Shown: piece after piece, positions 1-5,524 of the stretch
How the letters are laid out: each line of letters begins with the position of its first letter
Numbering within the stretch: position 1 is the first letter of the stretch
Source: Sediminibacterium sp.
GTDB lineage: Bacteria > Bacteroidota > Bacteroidia > Chitinophagales > Chitinophagaceae
Length of the DNA: 5,524 nucleotides
NCBI GenBank assembly: GCA_030832695.1
Contig: JAURIP010000115.1
Location: 1-5,524, forward strand
Direction of reading: 5' to 3'
Program-made: the position numbers and the translations under genes
The notes under the pieces: generated by a model
The model's input: only the letters and a program-made list of their open reading frames with translations
Database searches by the model: none
What the model was told of the DNA's origin: nothing

Positions 1-264
1 AAATACCAAGCTGACGAAAATTTAGCCAATAGCTTATATTTAAATAAGGCGGTAGTCGTTACAGGCAACCTTTTAAGTATTGATAAAAATCAGGAAGGTA
101 AAACCACCTTAGTGCTTGGTCGCGCTGATTCATTCTCCAATGTATCCGTAACCATGATCAGCACCGCACCCATTACCCAAAAAGTTGGCGAATCCATCAC
201 CATCAAAGGCCTATGCACCGGCGCCTTAAGCGATGTAGTCATTACAGATGCGGCGGTGGAGTAG
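1..264 (+). CDS. tRNA_anti-like OB-fold protein, 3' end (partial)
   Basis: The window opens inside this gene. Frame 1 runs open for 87 codons to TAG at 262-264. The visible part reads as a complete small beta-barrel: an entry segment with YQADENLAN and YLNKAVVVTG (about residues 2-23), a central strand pair with TTLVLGRADSF and VSVTM, and a last part with GESITIKGLCTGALSDVVITDAAV. This layout, a conserved Lys-Gly-x-Cys-Thr-Gly turn followed by DVV, is what I know from the Bacteroidota 'tRNA_anti-like' OB-fold family, small proteins often exported or lipid-anchored. Their biochemical role is not established despite the name. The N-terminus lies outside the window, so export cannot be judged. 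The gene converges on the small minus-strand gene that ends 4 bp away, with no clear shared terminator. The family call is from memory of the pattern, not a search. Confidence 0.8.
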   Translation, partial: KYQADENLANSLYLNKAVVVTGNLLSIDKNQEGKTTLVLGRADSFSNVSVTMISTAPITQKVGESITIKGLCTGALSDVVITDAAVE

Positions 265-268
265 GAGG

Positions 269-487
269 TCAATTTTTAATGACATAACGCTTTGTTCTAA
301 CCAACTCAACTTCTTTTGTAATTTCTTTTAATGAAGGAGCGGTTTTTGCATTTGAACGAAGGTTATTTAATACAGAGCGTAAGTTTTTATCTGAAGTCCT
401 TTTAATGGATATCAAATTTTGCTTTTCCATATCTTTTAAAATAATGTCAGCTTTAGGGTTCAATATGTTCACTTGAATGGTGTTCAT
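269..487 (-). CDS. Small antitoxin-like protein, no toxin partner adjacent
   Basis: A 72-residue protein with ATG at 487-485 and TGA at 271-269. Its N-terminus, MNTIQVNILNPKA, followed by a short helix and NLISIKR, and its C-terminal helix LKEITKEVELVRTKRY (residues 53-68) match a widespread family of small Bacteroidota proteins that usually sit just upstream of a PIN-domain or RelE/ParE-type toxin and are presumed to be antitoxins. In that picture the N-terminal strand-helix unit would mediate dimerisation or DNA contact, and the charged C-terminal helix would bind the toxin. Here the expected downstream toxin position is occupied by the convergent OB-fold gene (stop codons 4 bp apart), and no toxin reading frame is seen upstream on the same strand. 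It is therefore an orphan, either a remnant of a lost pair or a solo regulator. The codon pattern and full-length family fit argue that it is real. The antitoxin role is inference from family context, not from a catalytic motif. Confidence 0.65.
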   Translation of the reverse strand: MNTIQVNILNPKADIILKDMEKQNLISIKRTSDKNLRSVLNNLRSNAKTAPSLKEITKEVELVRTKRYVIKN

Positions 488-572
488 TAATCAAATTTAA
501 AGATAATTCAGCCAGCTTATTAATTTTGTTTGATTTACTAATATCAATTTGTAATGTACAAGCCTGAGACAT
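453..572 (-). other. Possible 39-codon small ORF overlapping the antitoxin-like gene
   Basis: On the minus strand an ATG at 572-570 opens 39 codons ending in TAA at 455-453, overlapping the first 35 bases of the antitoxin-like gene in another frame. The product starts MSQACTLQIDISKSNKIN and continues LAELSLNLINEHHSS. The stretch TLQIDI...LAEL..NLI resembles TIQVNI...LKDM..NLI of the neighbouring protein, which suggests a decayed tandem copy or a tiny upstream partner. The purine-rich GGGGAGG lies about 20 bases ahead of the ATG, nearer to another ATG (586-584) in a different frame that gives 28 codons. The similarity is short and could be chance, so I mark this as a candidate, not a gene call. 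Confidence 0.22.
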
Positions 573-698
573 TTGATAATCATGTATTAACCTCCCCTTT
601 TTGGGGTACAAATGAATTGAAAACCCAAAAACCGCATCATTAAACCGCTAACTCTGTCGGGAAACCAGTAAAAAGCGACCCGAAAAACCTAAAATTCA

Positions 699-759
699 GG
701 AGGCTGGATAGGCATCTTCTCCAAGCAAATTCAGCTGTAAAACCTATTATCCGGCCTCC
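699..759. repeat. Imperfect inverted repeat, 12-bp arms, 37-base loop
   Basis: The left arm GGAGGCTGGATA (699-710) is complementary to the right arm TATCCGGCCTCC (748-759), with one T-G wobble at 705/753. Further inward GG (711-712) can face CC (743-744) with an offset. The arms are GC-rich within an AT-rich genome, and the repeat sits in a GC-richer intergenic patch. There is no adjacent T-run on either strand, so it is not a standard intrinsic terminator. It could be a REP- or MITE-like element, a structured RNA, or chance. I cannot tell from a single copy. Confidence 0.5.
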
Positions 760-926
760 GTAAAAAGCCCCAAAATCGAAGCCAAGTCCGTGCACCCTAT
801 TAGCACCCAATAAATTGCGATAAATCATATAGTTTGCTTATTTTTAAGGGTGAGCATTCAGCCCCCGATGCCGCTCAAAAAGCCATTAATTAATCTTCAA
901 TTTTAGGTGGATATTAATAATTAGAA

Positions 927-934
927 TATTTTTG
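927..934 (+). promoter_or_regulatory. Possible Bacteroidota -7 promoter box (TAnnTTTG)
   Basis: TATTTTTG matches the Bacteroidota -7 consensus TAnnTTTG exactly and points toward the lipoprotein gene, which would give a leader of roughly 120 bases. The matching -33 region (about 900-906) offers only TTTTAGG instead of TTTG or TTG, and the region is so AT-rich that chance matches are likely. A near match, AACCTTTG, lies at 948-955. Confidence 0.25.
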
Positions 935-959
935 TTTTTTACTGATAAACCTTTGTTTT

Positions 960-990
960 TTAGTCATTTGCATGTCAAAAATGTGACTAA
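960..990. repeat. Stem-loop or operator-like inverted repeat ahead of the lipoprotein gene
   Basis: TTAGTCA (960-966) and TGACTAA (984-990) are perfect 7-base inverted copies around 17 bases. If TG (982-983) bulges out, three more pairs (TTT with AAA) extend the stem. It begins 26 bases after the candidate -7 box and about 75 bases before the ATG, so it would fall in the leader RNA, or serve as a protein-binding palindrome. It has no trailing T-run in the plus direction; on the minus strand the T-rich tail is interrupted. No gene ends close by that it would obviously terminate. Confidence 0.35.
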
Positions 991-1064
991 GAAAGGCGAA
1001 GCATTATAAAAAAACGTAATATAGAAATTCAATTAATGTATACCCATCCTAATAAAATTCAATT

Positions 1065-1733
1065 ATGCAGCATCTAACCTTCAAAAGAAAAGCGCAATTA
1101 TTAATCATCTTATCTGCCATTACGCTAACAATGGGTTGTGTAAAGTCGGGATATAATGAGGCGGTGGTGTATAATAGTAATTTTAAAACCGGTGCAACAG
1201 ATAAATTAACTGGCGCTATCTTATACAAAAACAATGGTGAATATTTAATCGGTCGATATAACAAGAGTGGATTTACAATTAGTTTAGAAAATTTACCAGC
1301 CCATCAAGCTATTGAAATTATTGCAGAACCAAGGTTTCATGATAGCTGGGATGGAAATAATAATTATGGAGCCATCGATGGTCCGGATGTTTGGAACATC
1401 ACAATGGATGGCACTACTGTTTTAAATACAACATTTTCAAACACGCCATGTAATGCCATCTATTGTTTGTATCAATCCTACCCTGCAGATTACGGGTTAA
1501 TTAATAATCCACCCAAAACAGGTGCTTATATGGATGTAGCAGGTATATGTCATATGGCAGATGTTTTTAAAACATCGGTTTATAAAATAGACAAAACCAT
1601 AAAGCATAGTGCCTCAAAAGTGACTATAAGCTTTAAGGATTTTTTAGTACAAAAAAATGTTGTCGATCAAATGTGCGATGAATCATGGTCAATGGGAAGT
1701 TTAATTATCAAAATAATTAACACACCTGACTAA
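1065..1733 (+). CDS. Putative surface lipoprotein with DSWDGN/GPDVW beta-domain
   Basis: A 222-residue protein of unknown function. Residues 1-25 form an export signal: basic FKRK (6-9), a hydrophobic core LLIILSAITLT, then MGC with Cys25 as the likely lipidated residue. The box (T-M-G-C) is imperfect, so a plain secreted protein is possible. The mature part carries a recognisable series: an AIEIIAEPRF strand, DSWDGNNN (93-100), GPDVWNITMDG (106-116), LNTTFSN (120-126) and YQSYPADY (136-143). From memory this DSWDGN...GPD..W...DG...TTFSN...YP pattern occurs in predicted beta-sandwich domains of secreted bacterial proteins, and the acidic/Asn-rich loops suggest metal binding; that is inference. 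Cys129, 134, 162 and 204 could form two disulfides outside the cytoplasm. It lies 58 bp ahead of the flippase gene on the same strand with no clear terminator between, so it may belong to the polysaccharide operon. The ATG at 1065 is chosen because it gives the full signal sequence. Confidence 0.75.
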   Translation: MQHLTFKRKAQLLIILSAITLTMGCVKSGYNEAVVYNSNFKTGATDKLTGAILYKNNGEYLIGRYNKSGFTISLENLPAHQAIEIIAEPRFHDSWDGNNNYGAIDGPDVWNITMDGTTVLNTTFSNTPCNAIYCLYQSYPADYGLINNPPKTGAYMDVAGICHMADVFKTSVYKIDKTIKHSASKVTISFKDFLVQKNVVDQMCDESWSMGSLIIKIINTPD

Positions 1734-1791
1734 TTGGTTTATCTCATCCATCTGCAAAATATTCATCCAAGTTTTACTACATAAATAATAA

Positions 1792-3039
1792 ATGAAGTTA
1801 CACTTCCCCACCATTAATCAATTTGTATCATTACTGATATTCAGTATTACCAATGCTGTATTTCAACTAATGGTTATCCCTATATTGGTACATCATATTA
1901 ATGCTGAAAAACTAGGTGTGTATTTTTTAGCATTGTCTTTTGGATCACTCATCGCCATATTTGTTAACTATGGCACTATGCAAACAAGTATGGTTGAGAT
2001 CAAAAAGGCGGTAACCATGGAAGATAAAAAAAGAATAATAGCCAATACCATGGCTATGCGATTTATACCCTTGCTTATCGCAATTGTTATTGTATCAACC
2101 TTACCCATCTTTATTAAAAATGGGGTTTACTATTTTATGATACTCCCTATGATATTAGCGGAGTTTATCAATCCACAGTTTTATTTAATAGCGACCTATA
2201 ATATCAACAAGTACACTTTTATCAACTTATTTTTTAGGCTGGCTTTACTGCTATTGATTTATTTAATGCGGGATAGTGCTTATATAATTCAAATCAGTTT
2301 ACTAGGAACCGGAATAGTCATGTTGCTACTTAATGCTTTTTATTTGAAGAGTATATTTTTCCAAGAGGGCTTATCTGAATATTATCCCACCACCGAAAAG
2401 CTACTCGAATTATTAAAAACAAATAGTTTGGTTTTGGGAAATGGATTAACGGTGCATTTGCAACAGTCTTTGTTTTTATTTGCTATCCCATCCTTTGTAA
2501 CACCATTGTATTTATCGGCCTATGGATTTATTGATAAATTAATTTCTAGTTTTAGGATGTTAGTGAACGCCTATGGGTCAGCGGTGATGCCACATGCTGC
2601 AGGCACGCATCAATTGGGATTTAAGGAATGGAAGCGATTAAAAAAACAACAAAATATTTTACTATCCGTTTTTTGTTTATTTAGCGGAAGTATTATGTTT
2701 TTTTTCCCGGAACAATTGCTAACCATTTTACTCATGGGAAAGCATGACAATAACTTGGCATTTTTTATGCAAGTGCAACAGCTAATACAATATATCAGTA
2801 TTGTTCCAATGTTGATTGCCTTAAACGTATTAAATGTGACAGAAATATTTTTAGAAAAAAAATATACCTCCTATTTTGGCGCAGGCGTTTTTATTTTATT
2901 TGTTTCCCTATTAAGTATTGATGCATTCCAATTAGGATTAGATGCAAGGTATGTTGGATATTATCCAATGTTAATTGAAGCGGTGGCGCTAGCAACATCA
3001 TTTTTTATTGTACAACGAATTAGGTTTGCAAAAAATTAA
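1792..3039 (+). CDS. Polysaccharide flippase, Wzx/PST type (MOP superfamily)
   Basis: A 415-residue, strongly hydrophobic protein, the usual length for Wzx-type flippases, which move undecaprenyl-diphosphate-linked sugar units from the cytoplasmic to the periplasmic side of the inner membrane. About twelve membrane segments can be drawn, near residues 11-33, 40-62, 89-108, 112-133, 141-159, 163-185, 223-243, 251-270, 288-306, 331-351, 361-380 and 388-408. Charged loops separate them, for example EIKKAVTMEDKKR (69-81) and EWKRLKKQQ (279-287). The N-terminal pattern, membrane helix, then IPILVHHINAEKLGVYFLALSFGSL, is typical of the family, where 'G.Y.LA' follows the first helix. The long loop about 186-222 fits the link between the two six-helix halves. 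The adjoining Wzi-like and glycosyltransferase genes support the role. The substrate cannot be read from sequence. The C-terminal codons overlap the start of the next gene, so the two are probably cotranscribed and translationally coupled. Confidence 0.88.
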   Translation: MKLHFPTINQFVSLLIFSITNAVFQLMVIPILVHHINAEKLGVYFLALSFGSLIAIFVNYGTMQTSMVEIKKAVTMEDKKRIIANTMAMRFIPLLIAIVIVSTLPIFIKNGVYYFMILPMILAEFINPQFYLIATYNINKYTFINLFFRLALLLLIYLMRDSAYIIQISLLGTGIVMLLLNAFYLKSIFFQEGLSEYYPTTEKLLELLKTNSLVLGNGLTVHLQQSLFLFAIPSFVTPLYLSAYGFIDKLISSFRMLVNAYGSAVMPHAAGTHQLGFKEWKRLKKQQNILLSVFCLFSGSIMFFFPEQLLTILLMGKHDNNLAFFMQVQQLIQYISIVPMLIALNVLNVTEIFLEKKYTSYFGAGVFILFVSLLSIDAFQLGLDARYVGYYPMLIEAVALATSFFIVQRIRFAKN

Positions 3040-4591
3040 ATTATTTTTTATATTCTTTATATTTCCATTTGTTGTAAAAGCGCAAACGGATTTTAGAAAT
3101 GATAATTATATTCCCACTAAAAACTTATGGGGCGATAGTTCCACATTTGAAACTGTTAAGCTCTATAAAAAAGACAGTATCCAAGTAAGATGGGTTCCAT
3201 TATTAAATAAATTACAATATGTACAAGCGCATCCCTATAATTGGAATGATGGCGCGATGGTTCCAGCAAAAGGATGGCAACAGTTCATAAGGGCGGGTGT
3301 AAATGCACAGTGGAAATTTGTTGAAATACAAATAGCTCCAGAAATGGGACTGGCACAAAATCAATTGTTTGATGGTCTGCCATTAGATGCGGATCAGGTT
3401 TTGTGGCGGGACTATTATCGGTTTTATAATTTTATAGAACTGCCAGAGCGCATGGGAGATAAGTCCTATAATAAAATTTCCTGGGGGCAATCCTTTTTAA
3501 AGTTGCATTATAAAAATTGGCAGGTAGGCATTTCAAATGAAAATAAATGGTGGGGGCCAGCGCAACGCAATGCATTATTACTTTCAAATACAGCTGCAGG
3601 TTTTCCGCATATAACTATTGGAACCAGTAAACCAGTGAGTTCCAAAATTGGAGATTTTAATATTGAACTTATAGCAGGTAAATTAACCAACGGTGGATGG
3701 ACGCCGCCAAGTATATTTATGCCCTTGCGCGGTAATCCATTATATGTTCCAAAGGAGAACCATTCAAGAATCATTAACGGCATTAATATAAGCTATCAGC
3801 CAAAGTGGGTACCCAATTTAAATATTGGATTTGAACAAACCTACGTGCAGTATGAAAAGGATATGACAAAATGGACGGATCATATCCCCGTAAAAAATAT
3901 TTTTTACAATATTCCTGATGATGGATTGTATCAGCCAATAATTCTCACTGCATTTTATTTTAACTATACCATGCCGGAGGCCAACACCACCCTATATGGT
4001 GAAGTAGGTTGGAATTTACAAAGAACAAGTTTAAGAAACTGGGTATTACAACCCGATAAAGGATACGCAAGCACCTGGGGAATTAAAAAAATATTCACCA
4101 CTAATAAAAAATATTATTGGGAACTATTGGGTGAACTTACACAGGTACAATTATTAACACGGGCCGAACAGTTTAGTACAGGTATCCCCACCAGCTGGTA
4201 TTTGGGTTCCAATGTTAGGCAGGGTTATACCCATGATGGACAATTGCTAGGAGCGGGCGTTGGTCCAGGGGGTTCCTCACAAACTGTTGAATTTAATTGG
4301 CGCAAAAATAATAATCGAATAGGTATCACAGGGGAAAGACGCGTTCATAACAATGATTACTATCAATTGGCCTATGCAGCATCGGGTCAGTTTAAACAAT
4401 ACTATGTTGATTTTATTACAACCCTCAAAGTAGATTGGCGTATAAAAAAATATACAATAGGCCCAAGGGTTAGTTATATGCAAACTAATAATTACCAATG
4501 GGAGTGGTTCCCCACCAAAAAAACGGGATGGATCCCTGGCCGAGATATACAACAGGTTATGTTGCAGTTAAACTTACTGTACGATTTATGA
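3026..4591 (+). CDS. Wzi-family capsule assembly outer-membrane protein
   Basis: A 521-residue protein from TTG at 3026. I prefer this start because it gives a clean signal peptide, MQKIK then LFFIFFIFPFVV and a VKA cleavage site before Gln20. A TTG at 3008 would add six polar residues in front, and no ATG is available near the signal. Known Wzi proteins are outer-membrane beta-barrels that act as lectins anchoring or organising group 1 capsule. The matching features here are RWVPLLNKLQYV (55-66), GWQQFIRAGVNAQWKF (83-98), the hallmark SNENKWWGPAQRNALLLSNTA (170-190) with AGFPHITIGTSKPV (191-204), and GKLTNGGW (218-225). The rest alternates aromatic-rich strands and polar turns, as expected for a barrel, and ends in VMLQLNLLYDL. 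Length agrees with the family. The start overlaps the flippase gene by 14 bases, so both are likely in one operon. It may bind a capsule or a looser exopolysaccharide; which one is not visible. Confidence 0.87.
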   Translation: MQKIKLFFIFFIFPFVVKAQTDFRNDNYIPTKNLWGDSSTFETVKLYKKDSIQVRWVPLLNKLQYVQAHPYNWNDGAMVPAKGWQQFIRAGVNAQWKFVEIQIAPEMGLAQNQLFDGLPLDADQVLWRDYYRFYNFIELPERMGDKSYNKISWGQSFLKLHYKNWQVGISNENKWWGPAQRNALLLSNTAAGFPHITIGTSKPVSSKIGDFNIELIAGKLTNGGWTPPSIFMPLRGNPLYVPKENHSRIINGINISYQPKWVPNLNIGFEQTYVQYEKDMTKWTDHIPVKNIFYNIPDDGLYQPIILTAFYFNYTMPEANTTLYGEVGWNLQRTSLRNWVLQPDKGYASTWGIKKIFTTNKKYYWELLGELTQVQLLTRAEQFSTGIPTSWYLGSNVRQGYTHDGQLLGAGVGPGGSSQTVEFNWRKNNNRIGITGERRVHNNDYYQLAYAASGQFKQYYVDFITTLKVDWRIKKYTIGPRVSYMQTNNYQWEWFPTKKTGWIPGRDIQQVMLQLNLLYDL

Positions 4592-4618
4592 TGAGTGCTA
4601 ATCAACAGCAACAAAAGC

Positions 4619-5524
4619 ATGTCTAAAAAATTAGCCATCATATTAGTGAATTGGAATAGTTATGCATTAACTGATGACACTTTACAATCCCTTTATAAAA
4701 CAAGTTATAAGGATTATGATATCATTTGTGTTGACAATGCCTCCACTGATGATTCTCTCAACCAATTAAAAACCAATCACGCTAATATTATTTTATTAAC
4801 CTGTGATCAAAATACAGGATTCACTGGAGGAAACAATAAAGGCATGCAATATGCACTAGAGCATGGATATGCATATACCTTATTGCTTAATAATGATGTA
4901 GCAGTTGAAAGTGACTTTTTTGAACCCCTAGTGCAGGCATTAGATGCAAATGAAAATTTAGGTGCGGTACAACCATTAATTTATTTTCATCATGATCGAA
5001 CATTGATATGGAATGCAGGTAGTCGTTATAATAAATGGTTGGGAGTGACTAAGACCATTGGATATAACAAAAAGGATAAGGATCAAAAGGAAAGATTTCG
5101 AACAGACCAAAATCAAAACCAAGGCGATACAAAGGCTATTCAACCGATACAAAAGATAGCTTGGATTACTGGATGTGCTTTTATGGTGAGAACAGAAATA
5201 TTAAAAAAAGTGGGGCTGCTGTACGAACCCTTTTTTATTTACTATGAGGATGTGGATTTATCTTTTCGAATAAAAAATGCAGGCTATGATTTAGGTTATG
5301 CGCCAGCATCTGTTATCTATCATATAGCAGGGATGTCACATAAATCATCCAAAAAAACAGCCGAAGGTTATGTAAGTCCAAAAGTACATTACTTGAATGC
5401 GCGCAATCATATATGGTTGTTAAAAAAATACACGAACCTATTGCATGCGCCAACAGTAATATTATACCAAAGTATCTATTATTTATCTGTCACAGGATAT
5501 TTTATTATCAGGGGGCGATGGCAA
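4619..5524 (+). CDS. Family 2 glycosyltransferase (COG1216/rhamnosyltransferase-like), 3' truncated by window
   Basis: Open from ATG at 4619 for 302 codons to the window edge, with no stop. The GT-A fold signature is clear: LAIILVNWNSY (5-15), DIICVDNASTDDS (34-46), NTGFTGGNNKG (65-75) for nucleotide-sugar binding, LLLNNDV (88-94) as the metal-binding DxD-type site, WITGCAFMVR (182-191), and YYEDVDLSFRIKNAGY (208-223) holding the likely catalytic acidic residue, then IYHIAGMSH (233-241). A hydrophobic stretch at about 276-297 may be a membrane-associated helix. Such enzymes transfer a sugar, often rhamnose, to a lipid-linked glycan on the cytoplasmic face; donor and acceptor are unknown. A charged, Gln/Asn-rich insert lies at about 150-178. 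The gene starts 27 bases after the Wzi-like gene, consistent with one operon. An in-frame GTG at 4595 is an alternative start, less likely because the family usually begins just before the first strand. Confidence 0.92.
   Translation, partial: MSKKLAIILVNWNSYALTDDTLQSLYKTSYKDYDIICVDNASTDDSLNQLKTNHANIILLTCDQNTGFTGGNNKGMQYALEHGYAYTLLLNNDVAVESDFFEPLVQALDANENLGAVQPLIYFHHDRTLIWNAGSRYNKWLGVTKTIGYNKKDKDQKERFRTDQNQNQGDTKAIQPIQKIAWITGCAFMVRTEILKKVGLLYEPFFIYYEDVDLSFRIKNAGYDLGYAPASVIYHIAGMSHKSSKKTAEGYVSPKVHYLNARNHIWLLKKYTNLLHAPTVILYQSIYYLSVTGYFIIRGRWQ

Larger units (their letters stand above)
488..1064. other. Intergenic region without a convincing gene
   Basis: This stretch separates the minus-strand antitoxin-like gene from the plus-strand lipoprotein gene. 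Apart from the small overlapping frame at its left edge, I see no protein with recognisable family features on either strand. The part from about 600 to 810 is visibly richer in G and C than its surroundings. It carries the inverted repeat at 699-759, two copies of GTAAAAAGC (668-676 and 760-768) and two copies of GCACCC (792-797 and 803-808). From about 885 onward it is very AT-rich and looks like a promoter and leader for the lipoprotein gene. A 62-codon minus frame at 640-828 crosses the GC-richer part but looks non-coding. Confidence 0.6.

Noticed and set aside
90..272. 60-codon minus-strand frame
   Set aside because: It lies antisense to the OB-fold coding sequence, whose family features are clear; it is a shadow frame.
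268..283. GTCA...TGAC pairing between the convergent stop codons as a bidirectional terminator
   Set aside because: A 4-bp AT-flanked stem is too weak to support a terminator call.
594..606. CCCC-TTTTT-GGGG short palindrome
   Set aside because: The stem is only 4 bp with no T-run after it and no gene ending nearby, so not a supported terminator.
640..828. 62-codon minus-strand frame in the GC-richer patch
   Set aside because: The product is rich in Phe, Arg and Gly with no recognisable family, domain or start context. It spans both arms of the inverted repeat, which fits non-coding DNA better than a gene.
648..840. Integron attC-like site (GCTAAC near 648)
   Set aside because: No matching GTTRRRY partner at a fitting distance, and the complementary arms do not have the paired-box layout of attC sites.
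1049..1264. 71-codon minus-strand frame
   Set aside because: It is antisense to the signal and N-terminal part of the lipoprotein gene and shows no family resemblance.
1744..1769. Two TCATCCA copies 19 bp apart ahead of the flippase gene
   Set aside because: Too short to be distinguished from chance in a 58-bp gap, with no known operator pattern.
3508..3783. 91-codon minus-strand frame
   Set aside because: It is antisense to the most conserved Wzi segment (NENKWWGP region), so a shadow.
4277..4552. 91-codon minus-strand frame
   Set aside because: It is antisense to the C-terminal barrel strands of the Wzi-like gene with no independent support.

Overview
The window looks like a chromosomal fragment of a Bacteroidota bacterium, plausibly of the Chitinophagaceae or a relative. 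The evidence is AT-rich coding sequence with TTA/AAA/AAT-heavy codon use, no strong Shine-Dalgarno sequences, and Bacteroidota-typical families: a tRNA_anti-like OB-fold protein, a small NILNPKA/EITKEVE antitoxin-like protein, and a Wzi-family outer-membrane protein in a surface polysaccharide locus. The genus assignment is inference; no marker gene is present.

Left part (1-487): the 3' end of a plus-strand OB-fold gene converges on a 72-residue minus-strand antitoxin-like gene, with only 4 bp between the two stop codons. No toxin partner is adjacent on either side. A 39-codon reading frame (453-572, minus) overlaps the start of the antitoxin-like gene and looks a little like that gene's own N-terminus.

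Middle part (488-1064): no convincing gene. It holds a visibly GC-richer patch (about 600-810) with a long imperfect inverted repeat, then AT-rich leader DNA with a possible Bacteroidota-type -7 box and a stem-loop in front of the next gene.

Right part (1065-5524): four plus-strand genes. The first encodes a small putative lipoprotein with a DSWDGN/GPDVW/TTFSN beta-domain signature. It is followed by a compact cassette: a Wzx/PST-type polysaccharide flippase, a Wzi-family outer-membrane protein that probably starts from TTG inside the flippase gene, and a family 2 glycosyltransferase cut by the window edge. The glycosyltransferase would add a sugar to a lipid-linked intermediate in the cytoplasm, the flippase would move lipid-linked units across the inner membrane, and the Wzi-like barrel would bind or organise the finished polysaccharide at the surface. 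This is the start or middle of a capsule/exopolysaccharide/O-antigen locus.

No RNA gene, CRISPR array or intact insertion sequence was seen. Nothing here amounts to a clearly new system. The items most worth a second look are the uncharacterised lipoprotein beside the flippase, the inverted-repeat patch, and the partnerless antitoxin-like gene with its overlapping small frame.
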